Source: Mucilaginibacter sp. UR6-11 (GTDB taxonomy: Bacteria > Bacteroidota > Bacteroidia > Sphingobacteriales > Sphingobacteriaceae). Taken from it: DNA of 64,000 nt. The stretch lies in the NCBI RefSeq assembly GCF_020880695.1, contig NZ_JAJIWO010000006.1:270985-334984 (forward strand). Direction: 5' to 3'. Shown here piece after piece: positions 8,801 to 17,852 of the stretch (position 1 is the first letter of the stretch; every line of letters starts with the position of its first letter). The notes beneath the pieces were generated by a model. It was not told the origin of the DNA, ran no database searches, and was given only the letters and a program-made list of their open reading frames with translations. The position numbers and the translations under genes are program-made.

Positions 8801-11543
8801 CACCCACCTCACGGGCCACGGTGGTTACCTCATCGGCAAATACCGCCAGGGTGTCGATCATTTCGTTAATGGTGTCGGTTAACTGCGCCACCTCGCCTAA
8901 AGCGTTAATGGATAAACGCTGTTTTAAGTTTCCTTTAGCAATACCGGTCGCAACTTTAGCAATACCGCGGATCTGACCGGTTAAGTTGGACGCCATCTGG
9001 TTTACCGAGTCGGTTAAATCCTTCCAGGTACCGCCTACGCCCTTTACGTGTGCCTGTCCGCCCAGTTTACCCTCGGTACCTACCTCACGTGCCACACGCG
9101 TTACTTCGGACGCGAACGAGTTCAGCTGGTCCACCATCGTGTTGATGGTGTTCTTCAGATCCATGATCTCGCCCTTTACGTCGATGATTACCGTTTTTGA
9201 AAGGTCACCGCTGGCCACCGCTTTGGTTACTTCGGCAATGTTACGCACCTGTGAGGTTAAGTTACTGGACATCTGGTTTACCGAATCCGTTAAATCCTTC
9301 CAGGTTCCGGCTACGCCCGGCACAAAAGCCTGGCCGCCCAGGTTACCGTCCGTTCCCACCTCACGCGCCACCCGCGTTACTTCGGATGCGAAACCGCGCA
9401 GCTGGTCAACCATGGTATTAATAGTTTCTTTTAGCTGCAGGATCTCGCCGCGCACGTCAACCGTAATTTTTTTGGATAAATCGCCGTTTGCTATCGCGAT
9501 GGATACATCGGCGATGTTACGGAGCTGGGCCGTTAAGTTACCAGCCATTTTATTTACCGAGTCGGTTAAATCCTTCCAGGTACCATCCACACCCGGTACA
9601 TTGGCCTGGCCGCCCAATTGCCCTTCCGAACCCACCTCGCGCGCCACCCGCGTTACTTCGGATGCGAAACCACGCAGCTGGTCAACCATGGTATTAATCG
9701 TATCTTTCAGCTCCAATAACTCGCCCTTGGCATTTACGGTGATCTTTCGCGAAAGGTCGCCCTTCGCCACCGCCGTAGTTACCTCGGCAATATTACGTAC
9801 CTGCGAGGTAAGGTTATCCGCCATTTTATTTACTGAGTCCGTTAAATCCTTCCAGGTACCGCCTACACCCGGCACATTGGCCTGGCCACCCAGCTGTCCT
9901 TCCGAGCCCACTTCGCGCGCCACCCGGGTTACTTCCGAACCGAACGAATTGAGCTGATCCACCATCGTATTGATGGTGATCTTCAACTCCAGCATTTCGC
10001 CCTGTACGTCAACCGTAATTTTTTTAGATAAATCGCCCTTTGCCACCGCGGTGGTTACTTCGGCTATATTACGCACCTGGCCGGTTAAGTTCCCGGCCAT
10101 CTGGTTTACAGAATCTGTTAAATCTTTCCAGGTACCGCCTACACCCGGCACATTGGCCTGGCCGCCCAGCTGCCCTTCCGAGCCCACCTCACGCGCCACC
10201 CGCGTTACTTCGGACGAGAAGGAGTTGAGCTGATCCACCATCGTATTGATCGTATTCTTCAACTCCAGCAACTCGCCTTTGGCATCCACCGTGATCTTCC
10301 GGGATAAATCGCCTTTTGCCACCGCAGTGGTTACACCGGCTATGTTACGCACCTGGTCGGTCAAATTACTACCCATCTGGTTTACAGAATCGGTTAGATC
10401 CTTCCAAACCCCGCCGACACCTTTTACCCGGGCCTGCCCGCCCAGCTTACCCTCGGTACCTACTTCCAGCGCTACCCGGGTTACTTCGGATGCGAATGAG
10501 TTGAGCTGATCCACCATCGTATTGATGGTTTTCTTTAGCTCCAGCATCTCCCCTTTTACGTCCACGGTAATTTTCTTGGATAAGTCACCATTAGCAACCG
10601 CTGTAGTTACACCGGCTATATTACGCACCTGCGAGGTAAGGTTACCCGCCATACGGTTTACAGAATCTGTTAAATCCTTCCAGGTACCCGCAACGCCCGG
10701 CACCTTGGCCTGGCCGCCCAATTTACCCTCGGTACCCACTTCCAGCGCCACCCGGGTTACTTCGGATGAGAATGAGTTGAGCTGATCCACCATCGTATTG
10801 ATGGTGTTTTTTAGTTCCAATATCTCGCCCTTGGCTTCCACCGTAATTTTGCGCGAAAGGTCACCCTTGGCCACCGCGGTGGTTACCGCTGCTACGTTTC
10901 GAACCTGGGCGGTAAGGTTACCTGCCATTTGGTTTACTGAATCAGTTAATTCGGCCCATACACCTGCTACCCCTTTAATTTTTGCCTGTTCGCCCAGCTT
11001 ACCTTCTGATCCTACCTGCCGCGCCACGCGCGTTACCTCCATCGAAAATAACTGCAGCTTTGAAAGCATCTGGTTCGATTCCTTGGCTATCCGCAAAAAT
11101 TCGCCTTTAAGCGGGTGCCCCTTAATCTCCAGCGGGATATGTTTGGAAAGGTCGCCGTTGGCAACCGAATTGATCATGCCGGCAATCTCCAGCGTAGGCG
11201 ACGTCAGATCCTCGATCAGGTTGTTTAAAGAATTTACGCCACTCGCCCATTCGCCTTTAGCATCTGGTAGTTCAATTCTTTTAGATAAATTTCCTTTTTT
11301 TCCGATGGTGATTTCCGCCGAAGATATCTCGGCCACCAGGCGCTGGTTCATTTCGATGATGTCATTCAATACTTCACATATCCGGCCATTTATACCGGCC
11401 TGGGTAACCGGCATCCGGACATCCAGTTTCCCGTTTTTGACGAGGGAAAGGACATTCAAAAGTTCTTTTATATCAAGCCGATCTTCGGTGCCATTAATAA
11501 TAGGGGCATTTTTTTGTTGGGGTTCAAGTAAAGTTGGTTCCAT
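5898..11543 (-). CDS. Giant soluble poly-HAMP hybrid histidine kinase with three receivers
   Basis: About 1881 residues with no membrane segment. Order: divergent HAMP-like N-terminus (about 20-190), nine near-identical 92-residue HAMP units (about 194-1000), GAF domain (about 1035-1175), HisKA (His near 1223 in [12 protein letters not shown]), HATPase_c (about 1325-1440, NLLSNAFKF and GTGLGLSIS), then receivers starting near 1491, 1614 and 1759, each with its Asp (TLDVNMP, VLDFTLP, LMDIMMP). The architecture matches poly-HAMP kinases, including fungal group III (Nik1/Os-1) osmosensing kinases with about 90-residue repeats. An open frame extends to a TTG at 11567, but the ATG at 11543 (Met-Glu-Pro-Thr) is preferred, TTG starts being rare here. 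First gene of a three-gene operon. The third receiver has the most canonical acidic pocket and may be the final acceptor. Confidence 0.95.
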   Translation of the reverse strand: MEPTLLEPQQKNAPIINGTEDRLDIKELLNVLSLVKNGKLDVRMPVTQAGINGRICEVLNDIIEMNQRLVAEISSAEITIGKKGNLSKRIELPDAKGEWASGVNSLNNLIEDLTSPTLEIAGMINSVANGDLSKHIPLEIKGHPLKGEFLRIAKESNQMLSKLQLFSMEVTRVARQVGSEGKLGEQAKIKGVAGVWAELTDSVNQMAGNLTAQVRNVAAVTTAVAKGDLSRKITVEAKGEILELKNTINTMVDQLNSFSSEVTRVALEVGTEGKLGGQAKVPGVAGTWKDLTDSVNRMAGNLTSQVRNIAGVTTAVANGDLSKKITVDVKGEMLELKKTINTMVDQLNSFASEVTRVALEVGTEGKLGGQARVKGVGGVWKDLTDSVNQMGSNLTDQVRNIAGVTTAVAKGDLSRKITVDAKGELLELKNTINTMVDQLNSFSSEVTRVAREVGSEGQLGGQANVPGVGGTWKDLTDSVNQMAGNLTGQVRNIAEVTTAVAKGDLSKKITVDVQGEMLELKITINTMVDQLNSFGSEVTRVAREVGSEGQLGGQANVPGVGGTWKDLTDSVNKMADNLTSQVRNIAEVTTAVAKGDLSRKITVNAKGELLELKDTINTMVDQLRGFASEVTRVAREVGSEGQLGGQANVPGVDGTWKDLTDSVNKMAGNLTAQLRNIADVSIAIANGDLSKKITVDVRGEILQLKETINTMVDQLRGFASEVTRVAREVGTDGNLGGQAFVPGVAGTWKDLTDSVNQMSSNLTSQVRNIAEVTKAVASGDLSKTVIIDVKGEIMDLKNTINTMVDQLNSFASEVTRVAREVGTEGKLGGQAHVKGVGGTWKDLTDSVNQMASNLTGQIRGIAKVATGIAKGNLKQRLSINALGEVAQLTDTINEMIDTLAVFADEVTTVAREVGVQGRLGGQASVPGASGTWKDLTENVNQLAQNLTVQVRSISEVASAVTKGDLTRTIRVEAKGELEALKDTINQMIANLKGTTLRNHEQDWLKSNLAKFAQMLQGQRDRNAVANKVLSELAELVNARYGAFYILEQPEGADEVKLKLFAGYAQKSRRLINQEFSMSEGLIGQCATDKERIRLANVPNEYLQISSGIGNAAPIDLVILPVLFENNVKAVIELASFENFSDTHIDFLDQLTESIGIVLNNIETNTRTEELLSQSQSLAGELSAQQEELRRANDELHDKGRSLEEKAEQLTLTSKYKSEFLANMSHELRTPLNSLLILAQQLFENPEGNLTEKQRMFAKTIHSCGGDLIQLINDILDLSKIESGVIAADVMPVSFKEIASFAESTFKPISEAKSLKFEIELEEGLPELMETDMQRLNQILKNLLSNAFKFTEKGRVKLHVFRPGSGQENPLAGSETVAFSIEDSGIGISKNTQGIIFEAFQQAEGSTSRKYGGTGLGLSISKGFAELLGGTITVGSELGKGSVFTLYLPLKYKEEKSVPVKVKESSPVAHLRASLIDTSELVIDDDRHNILAEDKVLLVIEDDIRFTKILIDKAHDLELKVVVAISYLEIFESIIKYNPVAITLDVNMPESNGWKILKLLKTDINLRHVPVHVISGEDNKQMALKFGAKTFNLKPLSNTSLHELIAGIVNFYEHSKKRVLIIEDNENELQRLSELLANDRIEVFGAATAKKGLAILKKELFDCIVLDFTLPDANGLDLLGRINSLKQQETTIILHSARDFTQDELIQLKRLNHKIITKTPSSHIYLLEEILVLLHIDKKYISESKLKMIDGIRVTTDVLDGKKVLVVDDDVRNLFALTAVFERSNIDVITAESGREALELLNKDKSIDIVLMDIMMPEMDGYETIQMIRKEPRNKNLPIIAVTAKAMIGDRQKCISSGASDYITKPVKTDQLLSLMRVWLIK
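8540..10970 (-). repeat. 276-bp coding tandem repeat, about nine units
   Basis: The block encodes nine copies of a 92-residue unit opening with a (T/V)[13 protein letters not shown] motif and continuing through GDLSx[12 protein letters not shown] and VTRVAREVG. Eight periods separate the first and ninth tryptophan (about 2.2 kb). The central units are most alike; the first and last two are more diverged. The DNA is also strongly repeated and visibly more G+C-rich than the rest of the window, so recombination between units could change copy number in frame. Boundaries are approximate. Confidence 0.9.
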
Positions 11544-12081
11544 AGAACAAGATTTGCAATAAGTCAAATATTAGGTAGCGAACTTTCCGCCTATGCAAAA
11601 AGCTTAAAAGATACTGTTGTAAACGAATTTATATCAATAGTGGTTGCAAAAATCTAAATAGCAATAACAATATGTAGTAAAACTTTGTTTTTGTAATTAT
11701 TATTTTCTTTATCGTTGCTGTAGCTGCAAAGCGGCAGGAAACCAACAATTCCCGCAGGCAAAATGATGACTTTTATACAGTCTGATTAATGCCCTGTCTT
11801 TTTTAAATACACAAATGTTACTGGTTATTAAATGACTTTAACCAAAAGAGAAATCTGATTTGAAATCACATTAACCTTTTCACGTTTGCATAACGTGGCA
11901 AAACAGCAATTATTTTTTCATAATTTAAAAAAGAAAGATGTTTCGGATTGAATACGAAAAGGTGTGGTTAATGGAGGGTGCGAGAGTACTCTTCAGTTTA
12001 TTGAATCATTAGATTGTATTGACAATGATTACCACCAGTTAAATCATTCTCTATCCCGTGGTTTGGGCAGCTACCTGCTGT
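11544..12081. other. Intergenic region upstream of the poly-HAMP kinase
   Basis: About 540 bp, AT-rich, no convincing gene on either strand. It should hold the promoter of the kinase operon near 11.6 kb. A small perfect dyad (CACGTT, five bases, AACGTG at 11881-11897) could be an operator but has no independent support. Confidence 0.5.
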
Positions 12082-13176
12082 TTACTTTCGGGCATCAATG
12101 GACCATTTTTGAGTGTAATAGCCGTTTTCGATAATATATGCCTCGTTGTACATCGCTACCGTAGGACAAATATGATTAGGCAACGCATATAAAGTGTCCC
12201 CTACTTTATATGAATGTCCTTTTGGCGCTTCTAAAACCAGGTGTTCCTCGCTATGGCTGACAGGAACCAATTCCGGCGCGTTCAAAAAAAAAGCCCTTAT
12301 CGCCAGGGGTTTTTCACAGGCGATAGATTTATAACCCAAATCGACACAGACCTTTGTATCATCGGGCAGAGAAACTATGCGCGTAAGCACCAGCGCGCCA
12401 AATTCAAATGATTGTTCGGGAATATGATCGTGGTAGTTTTTGTCCCAAAAAACAAAGGTACCCGGGCTGCATTCTGTATTCGCTCTTTTCGAGTGAATGG
12501 CCATGGTAGGTGACCCTCCGGCCACGAGCAAGGGAAATGGATAACCTTTAGCTTCTATGTTTTTTCGCAGTTCTTCAACCGGGGCATAATCTTTTTTGCA
12601 ATGACCAATGCGGTCATTCATATCTTCATCATTGATATGACCATCATAAGCATGCAATCCTTTGAAGATAATTCCGGGCAGTCTTTGTATTAAGTCAAAT
12701 AGATCAACCGCCATATTTGGATGGATACCTGTACGATCCATCCCCACATTAAGATCAATAAAAACAGAGATAACTATTCTGCTGACAACCGCCGTTTCCG
12801 ATATTATTTTTGCCGATAGTTTGTTATCTACCAAGCATGCATAAGCGGTATCGGGATAAGAGTCTATCAATTGTATAAACCTGTCCAACTTCGCTTTTGT
12901 AGGCTGATAGGCCAGCAACACATCTTCGGCCCCGGCCCAACCAAGCATCTCGGCTTCGGCAATGGTGGCGCACTTAAATTTGGTAATGCCGCGGTCAATC
13001 ATTAGCCGGCTTACGCGTACAGATTTATTTGTTTTCACATGCGGACGCAGGATTGACGGTAGCGGCACCATGCTTTTAAGCCTTTCAATATTACCGATCA
13101 CCCGCTCCGGATAAATCAGCAGGGCCGGAGTATCTATTGAAGCGTTATTATCTATTTCATACCAGGTATCCTGCAT
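12082..13176 (-). CDS. PLP enzyme of the D-threonine aldolase / D-serine dehydratase-like family
   Basis: A 364-residue fold-type III PLP enzyme: N-terminal alanine-racemase-like barrel (about 15-245) and C-terminal beta domain (about 260-355) of the D-serine dehydratase-like family. The PLP Lys is Lys48 in RPHVKTNK. The metal site is His335-x-Cys337 in LPNHICPTV; as I recall, His-x-Cys is the zinc pair of eukaryotic Dsd1-type D-serine dehydratases and D-threonine aldolases use His-x-Asp, so it may act as a D-serine dehydratase or on another D-3-hydroxy amino acid. No signal peptide. ATG start. It directly follows a coding remnant on the same strand. Exact substrate is uncertain. Confidence 0.85.
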   Translation of the reverse strand: MQDTWYEIDNNASIDTPALLIYPERVIGNIERLKSMVPLPSILRPHVKTNKSVRVSRLMIDRGITKFKCATIAEAEMLGWAGAEDVLLAYQPTKAKLDRFIQLIDSYPDTAYACLVDNKLSAKIISETAVVSRIVISVFIDLNVGMDRTGIHPNMAVDLFDLIQRLPGIIFKGLHAYDGHINDEDMNDRIGHCKKDYAPVEELRKNIEAKGYPFPLLVAGGSPTMAIHSKRANTECSPGTFVFWDKNYHDHIPEQSFEFGALVLTRIVSLPDDTKVCVDLGYKSIACEKPLAIRAFFLNAPELVPVSHSEEHLVLEAPKGHSYKVGDTLYALPNHICPTVAMYNEAYIIENGYYTQKWSIDARK

Positions 13177-13209
13177 GCTTATTATTGGTTATTCAATTAG
13201 CCATAGCCT

Positions 13210-13443
13210 TTACCAAAGATAATAATTCTCCCTGATGATGGCCTCCGCATTTGCCTGCGGGTTGATGGTGCGGCCACGCCAGGTTTCGTAGCCGCCATTT
13301 TCAAACTCGTGTCCGGCTGGCATATAGCCGGCATTAAGGTTGCAGGCCGATGGTAAATAATCCTTCAGTGGTGCCATTTGTTCCAGCCATAGTCGTGTTT
13401 CGGCAGACATTTCGGCTGAAGCGACCAAACAAATCTCACAGCT
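13210..13443 (-). pseudogene. C-terminal remnant, possibly of a ceramidase-like hydrolase
   Basis: An open stretch of about 77 codons between two stops with no good start: the first candidate is a TTG, and in-frame codons continue upstream only to a TGA at 13444-13446. The sense protein contains NAGYMPAGHEFENGGYETW and a closing helix, resembling from memory the C-terminal end of neutral/alkaline ceramidase-like proteins (YxPxxxxFxxGGYE), which can neighbour D-amino-acid enzyme genes. The N-terminal several hundred residues are absent, so this looks like a deletion product between the DUF4249 gene and the PLP-enzyme gene. It could instead be a small hypothetical gene. Confidence 0.4.
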
Positions 13444-13474
13444 TCAGTTTAAGCCAGATTTATTAAATTTTATT

Positions 13475-14269
13475 TTATTGAACCGAGAAACTCAATGTAT
13501 CTGTCTGCATGGCAGTAAAAATTCCAAATCCGTTAATAATGTTTGTCGGTATTTGCGTTAAGTTTTGAGATGACGTACGCGTATTATTATCAAGCAGGTT
13601 TATATAGTCCTGATTCACGCTGAATAAAATTGCGTTGTAATGCCCAAAGTATGGAAATTCGCGGCCTGTAACGTCATACTGCGACTTGCGATCAGTGTTT
13701 ATTTGCGAGTTAACAGGGCGCGAAGAATCAAAGCTGTTAACAGGGAAGGCACCGGATACTATTTTAAATGCAAGCACATGATTTAACGAGTCTGGGTTTG
13801 ACCACGTAAATACATTTAACACAGTGTTGCTGGCATTGCCCGGGCCGCTACTTGACGGAAGGTTTACCCCCACATATTGCGACGCAAAGTTTGACGGCTT
13901 GCGCGGCATTGTGGTGGTGGCCGATACTGCGTACCCGTTGTAGTCAAATTGTAAAGTGTAGGTTTTGCCGCTGGCTAAAATACTTTGATCTGCATAGGTA
14001 TAGTTACCCTTTGCCGTTTCCGTCAGCAGTAATTTTTGACTTCCGGCCGATAAATAGACATTAATTCCGGTTATTGGTGAGCCATAAACTGCCGTATCGG
14101 TAAGGTCTTTCTGTTGATATAGTTTTACCAGGATCGGCTGGCCGGGAATCAGGTACGATTCAATAACCGGCAAATCAGTGCCTTTGTTTTCAAGCTTGCT
14201 TTTCTGACAGGCACTAAAAAGCACCGTAAAAAAAGCAGAGAGTATAAGTAGTTGTTTTTTTATTTCCAT
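13475..14269 (-). CDS. DUF4249-family lipoprotein
   Basis: A 264-residue lipoprotein: short N-terminal hydrophobic segment ending in a lipobox (LFSAC, lipidated Cys21), then the typical start of DUF4249 proteins (LPVIESYLIPGQPILVKLYQ) and beta-rich repeats. The function of the family is unknown; its genes usually follow STN- or CarboxypepD-containing TonB receptors in Bacteroidota, as here, so it is likely a surface or periplasmic partner of that receptor. The ATG overlaps the receptor stop by 10 bp, indicating translational coupling. The protein is at the short end of the family; its end (TLSFSVQ) is beta-like, so I see no proof of truncation. Confidence 0.88.
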   Translation of the reverse strand: MEIKKQLLILSAFFTVLFSACQKSKLENKGTDLPVIESYLIPGQPILVKLYQQKDLTDTAVYGSPITGINVYLSAGSQKLLLTETAKGNYTYADQSILASGKTYTLQFDYNGYAVSATTTMPRKPSNFASQYVGVNLPSSSGPGNASNTVLNVFTWSNPDSLNHVLAFKIVSGAFPVNSFDSSRPVNSQINTDRKSQYDVTGREFPYFGHYNAILFSVNQDYINLLDNNTRTSSQNLTQIPTNIINGFGIFTAMQTDTLSFSVQ

Positions 14270-17025
14270 CTTAAGCTAAGAGTTATATTTGGGGTGAAAC
14301 CCAGGTAAGTTACATCAGTAGTTATAACCTGGTAATTTTGCAACTGATATTCGCGGTACCAGGTGTTTTTATGATTGTAAACGTTGAATAATGACAAGCC
14401 GATACTGCCGACTTTATTTCCGTCGATTTTAAGCAGATCGTACGTTGCCGACAGGTCGAGCCGATGATAATCAGGCAAACGCACGGCGTTTTTTGCGCCT
14501 ACATTAAACGCCGTGATCTTGTTACCGTCAATGCCTGTAATAGTGTAACTTGATAAAGGCACCGTATACGGATGACCTGTGCTGAAAATAAACACTGCCG
14601 AAAAATTCCAGCGGTCATAATGATACATGTTGATAGCTTTAAACTCGTGTGTCACATCCTGGTCAGCTGGATAGTAACTATTACCATATGCCGCAAATTT
14701 GTTCTGTGCGCTGGCTAAGGTATAGCTGAGCCAGCCGGTATAATAACCCATCTTTTTTTGAAGCAATACCTCAAAGCCTCGTGCATTCCCCGTACCAGTA
14801 TAAAACGCCTCTTTTAAGGTAGCGTTGCCTGCGCTACCCGGTCCAAATCCTTGTTGATTGATAGTGTATTGCGTAAGGCCATCCAAGGTTTTATAATAAC
14901 CTTCAATATCAATCAAAAACTGGTCATTTTCATAACTAAAACCGCCCATATAATGCCGGGCCATACCCACAGGTATATTGCTCCCGTTTGATATCACCCA
15001 AAAATTCCTATTACCGTTTAATATATCCTGTCTTGTTACCTGATTGGTAAATTGATAAAACTGCCCGGTTGCCGCCTTTATAGTATAATTACTGTTTAGT
15101 GTATAACTTGCCGAAAAGCGGGGCTCGGCATACATCTTCCCTGTACTTTGAAACCATGTAGTGCGCACGCCCGGTTGTAAATGTAACTTACTGGTAGGGT
15201 CAATCTCGAGTTCAGCATAGCCACCGCCTAAAAGGGTTTTATTGTGCTGATCTATTAATTTACTGGTATCGTTTTGAATATACTGATAATTGATGGCCTG
15301 GTGATTGACAAAACCGCCATACAACAATTTCAGGTTATTACTTAATTGCCAGTCCCACTCTGATTTAGCGCCAATATCTTTAAGGTTATTGGTTTCTACT
15401 GTTCCGTTGCTAAAGGCTACGTCAACGCCATTAGTTTCGTTTACACCGGAGTTGGTACGATTACGGTCATTAAAATAAGAGGAATAAGTAAGGTATGTAT
15501 TTGAATGCAAGCTTTTACCCCAGTTTGAAAACCACTTAATACTGCTGGCAAAATTACCGTATTTAGTGTAATCAGTAATTTTGTTATCGCTGACGCTTGA
15601 ATTAAATGAGGGCAGGTCGCGGCTATTATCTGTTTTGTCTTCGCCCGTATAGAGGCTCCATGACAGGCTGTTATTCGTGTTGATTTTATAAGTGTATCTC
15701 AAATCAGCATCATAAAAATGCGATGACGGAGTAACCTGCTGGCCGAAACCGCCCCCGCCCCCAAAACCCCGGGGAGCACCACCACCACCGCCCGGCGGCC
15801 CGGCAGCCATTACCGTAGTAGCATTAAATTGCTTAAATATCTTGTCATAAAAAGGGCCCTGATAGGACCGCCTTACAGCTATCAACAAAGAGGACTTATC
15901 ATTTACCGGCGTCTCAACAAAAGCGTTTAAACTAAGCAGGCTTAGGTCTAACCCAAAAATGGATTGTTTATTATTGCCCTCCTTGCCGGTAATTTCGGTG
16001 ACACTGGATAGCCGACCGCCATATTTTGCTGAAAAACCACCTTTATATAATTGTACGTCTTTAACGGAATTGGCATTAAACGCGCTAAAGAAACCATAAA
16101 GGTGATCAACCTGATACACGGTAAAACCATCAAAAACTACAAGATTTTGATCAGGCGTACCTCCGCGCACATAGGCTCCGGATGATGATTCATTGGTACC
16201 ACTTACGCCCGGCATCAGCTGGAATGCTTTTAACACGTCCTTTTCGCCCATTACAGGCAGTTTGTCGAGGCTGGCGGGCGTTAGCTGTAAGACACCTACC
16301 TTTTTAGCGTCGGTATTCATCACACCACTTTTCTTACCCAAGATATTTATCTCATTGAGTGTATTAAGTGACGGGTACATCTGGATAGACAGATTTCCTT
16401 TTATTTTTTCTCCGTCAAGCCTGAAACGCTCCGTTTGGTACCCGGAATAAGTTACCTCAACAACGCAAGTATCAGCAGGAACATTAAATATTACAAACAG
16501 CCCATCGGTAGCAGTACTGGTACTCAGTGTTGTATTTAAGATCCGGACGGTGGCTGACGGCAGCGACTCGCCGGTGGTTTGGTCAAACACCTTGCCGTTT
16601 ACCGGAAAGTTGAATTTTCTGGGTGGCCCTTTAGGCGGTTCAACGCGTTGCAGGTTAGCATTCTTGCCAATAGCCGTCAACGCGTTGAGTTTTTTTAATC
16701 GCGACAGATCATCCATATTTTTCAGGATATAAATGATACCATCCGACTCTATCCAATAATGCAAACCATTTCTACCACAAACCTGGTCGAGCACATCTTT
16801 TACAGACTCGTTTAAAAAGTGATCAACCACGTGGTACCTGCTTACCGAGTCTCGCTCAAAAACTATATTTAAATGATAATCCTTTGACAGCGTATCAAAC
16901 ATTAAGTCGAGCGAACAGGTAAAGAGTTTGCTGATTAATATTTTCTTTATTGTTTTTTGTGTTTGTTGTGCAAATGCGCCTGATGTTAATGTTGCAAATA
17001 GCAGTACGGGTAACAGTTTTCTCAT
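14260..17025 (-). CDS. TonB-dependent receptor with STN and CarboxypepD domains
   Basis: A 921-residue outer-membrane receptor. Signal peptide (about 1-19, cleaved after AFAQ), STN domain (about 25-100), CarboxypepD_reg-like domain (about 140-215), plug (about 235-345, with LPVMGEKDVLKAFQLMPGV and YVRGGTPDQNLVVFDG) and barrel. An unusual Gly/Pro-rich loop (about 405-428, two runs of five glycines) lies in an early extracellular loop. STN domains normally signal to a FecR-type anti-sigma factor, but none is here; instead a LytS/LytTR pair lies 105 bp upstream on the same strand. The DUF4249 gene overlaps its end. Ligand unknown; siderophore or peptide uptake are both possible. Confidence 0.93.
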   Translation of the reverse strand: MRKLLPVLLFATLTSGAFAQQTQKTIKKILISKLFTCSLDLMFDTLSKDYHLNIVFERDSVSRYHVVDHFLNESVKDVLDQVCGRNGLHYWIESDGIIYILKNMDDLSRLKKLNALTAIGKNANLQRVEPPKGPPRKFNFPVNGKVFDQTTGESLPSATVRILNTTLSTSTATDGLFVIFNVPADTCVVEVTYSGYQTERFRLDGEKIKGNLSIQMYPSLNTLNEINILGKKSGVMNTDAKKVGVLQLTPASLDKLPVMGEKDVLKAFQLMPGVSGTNESSSGAYVRGGTPDQNLVVFDGFTVYQVDHLYGFFSAFNANSVKDVQLYKGGFSAKYGGRLSSVTEITGKEGNNKQSIFGLDLSLLSLNAFVETPVNDKSSLLIAVRRSYQGPFYDKIFKQFNATTVMAAGPPGGGGGAPRGFGGGGGFGQQVTPSSHFYDADLRYTYKINTNNSLSWSLYTGEDKTDNSRDLPSFNSSVSDNKITDYTKYGNFASSIKWFSNWGKSLHSNTYLTYSSYFNDRNRTNSGVNETNGVDVAFSNGTVETNNLKDIGAKSEWDWQLSNNLKLLYGGFVNHQAINYQYIQNDTSKLIDQHNKTLLGGGYAELEIDPTSKLHLQPGVRTTWFQSTGKMYAEPRFSASYTLNSNYTIKAATGQFYQFTNQVTRQDILNGNRNFWVISNGSNIPVGMARHYMGGFSYENDQFLIDIEGYYKTLDGLTQYTINQQGFGPGSAGNATLKEAFYTGTGNARGFEVLLQKKMGYYTGWLSYTLASAQNKFAAYGNSYYPADQDVTHEFKAINMYHYDRWNFSAVFIFSTGHPYTVPLSSYTITGIDGNKITAFNVGAKNAVRLPDYHRLDLSATYDLLKIDGNKVGSIGLSLFNVYNHKNTWYREYQLQNYQVITTDVTYLGFTPNITLSLRWK

Positions 17026-17073
17026 CCTCTAATCAATAGCTTTTCGGCTAAGTTGCAAGATGAAAAAGCCCTT

Positions 17074-17081
17074 CAAAAATA
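17074..17081 (-). promoter_or_regulatory. Candidate -7 box before the TonB receptor
   Basis: On the reverse strand this reads TATTTTTG, matching the Bacteroidota -7 consensus TAnnTTTG, about 50 bp upstream of the receptor ATG. I do not see a good -33 TTTG at the right distance, and such matches arise by chance in AT-rich DNA. If real, the receptor could be transcribed independently of the kinase-regulator pair. Confidence 0.25.
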
Positions 17082-17129
17082 AATGAGATAAAAGGCGATA
17101 AAACGCAGACGAAACCCCAAATTCTGCAG

Positions 17130-17852
17130 CTATTCTATTTCGCGTCCTATCATTTTATTAATCGTCAAACGATAGTTGTCGCTTAATGGCAACTCAAAAT
17201 CGGCACTAATTATTTTACCCCGGCGGATATGGGTTATGTAATTTATATTGATAAGATAAGATTTATGTACTCTGAAAAATAGCTGAGACGGTAGCTGCGC
17301 TTCGATAGCTTTTAAGCTTATTCTTGAAAGTATTGGTTTTTGGTCGCCCGTAAGAACGATTCTAACGTAATCTTTTAAACCCTGAACATATTTTATATCG
17401 GTAAAGTTTATTTTTACCAGCATGTAATCTGACTGTACAAATAAGTATTCTTTTTGGAGCATAGCCGGCGCGACTACAGACGGTAAATTAATTCTTGATA
17501 TAAAAAGCTGATAGGCCTTCTGGCAGGCTTTCAAAAACCGTTCCTGGGGTACCGGCTTAACCAGATAATCAAGCACCTCCAGTTCAAAGCCGTCAATAGC
17601 AAATTTTTCATAAGCGGTTACAAAAATTACTATAGGCTTGTTAATTAAACTTTTAACCAATTGCAATCCACTCAGGCCAGGCATATGTATATCGCAAAAT
17701 AGCAAATCCACCCGTTGTGTTTGCATAAAAGTCAGCGCCTCCGTAGCGGTGCGGCATCGGCCTATAATATTAATATAACCCACATCTTTTAAATTGTCTT
17801 CCAATAGCTTAAGAGCCAATGTTTCATCATCAACTAGCAGACATTCCATCAT
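17130..17852 (-). CDS. LytTR-family response regulator
   Basis: A 240-residue DNA-binding regulator. Receiver domain (about 1-120) with acidic pocket VDDE, phospho-acceptor Asp54 in LFCDIHMPG and the Lys of YLVKPV; LytTR DNA-binding domain (about 135-238) with the family signature around FFRVHKSYLININYI. Its ATG overlaps the kinase stop (ATGA, 17849-17852), so kinase and regulator are translationally coupled. Probable target is the receptor gene that follows 105 bp downstream, an inference from position. Confidence 0.94.
   Translation of the reverse strand: MMECLLVDDETLALKLLEDNLKDVGYINIIGRCRTATEALTFMQTQRVDLLFCDIHMPGLSGLQLVKSLINKPIVIFVTAYEKFAIDGFELEVLDYLVKPVPQERFLKACQKAYQLFISRINLPSVVAPAMLQKEYLFVQSDYMLVKINFTDIKYVQGLKDYVRIVLTGDQKPILSRISLKAIEAQLPSQLFFRVHKSYLININYITHIRRGKIISADFELPLSDNYRLTINKMIGREIE

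Noticed and set aside
8986..9957. Long forward-strand open frame (over 300 codons) opposite the poly-HAMP repeats
   Set aside because: It is the antisense of a high-quality kinase gene; the repeated, G+C-rich DNA keeps stops out of this frame. Its translation is itself a 92-residue periodic shadow with no family features.
8540..10970. Tandem repeats as a possible CRISPR or satellite array
   Set aside because: The period is 276 bp, the frame is open throughout, and the translation is a known signalling repeat.
10798..11562. Forward-strand open frame of 254 codons
   Set aside because: Same cause: antisense of the N-terminal part of the poly-HAMP kinase.
11541..11567. TTG start of the poly-HAMP kinase at 11567
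   Set aside because: An ATG eight codons later gives a normal start; TTG is rare in this group and the added residues (Cys-rich) look non-coding.
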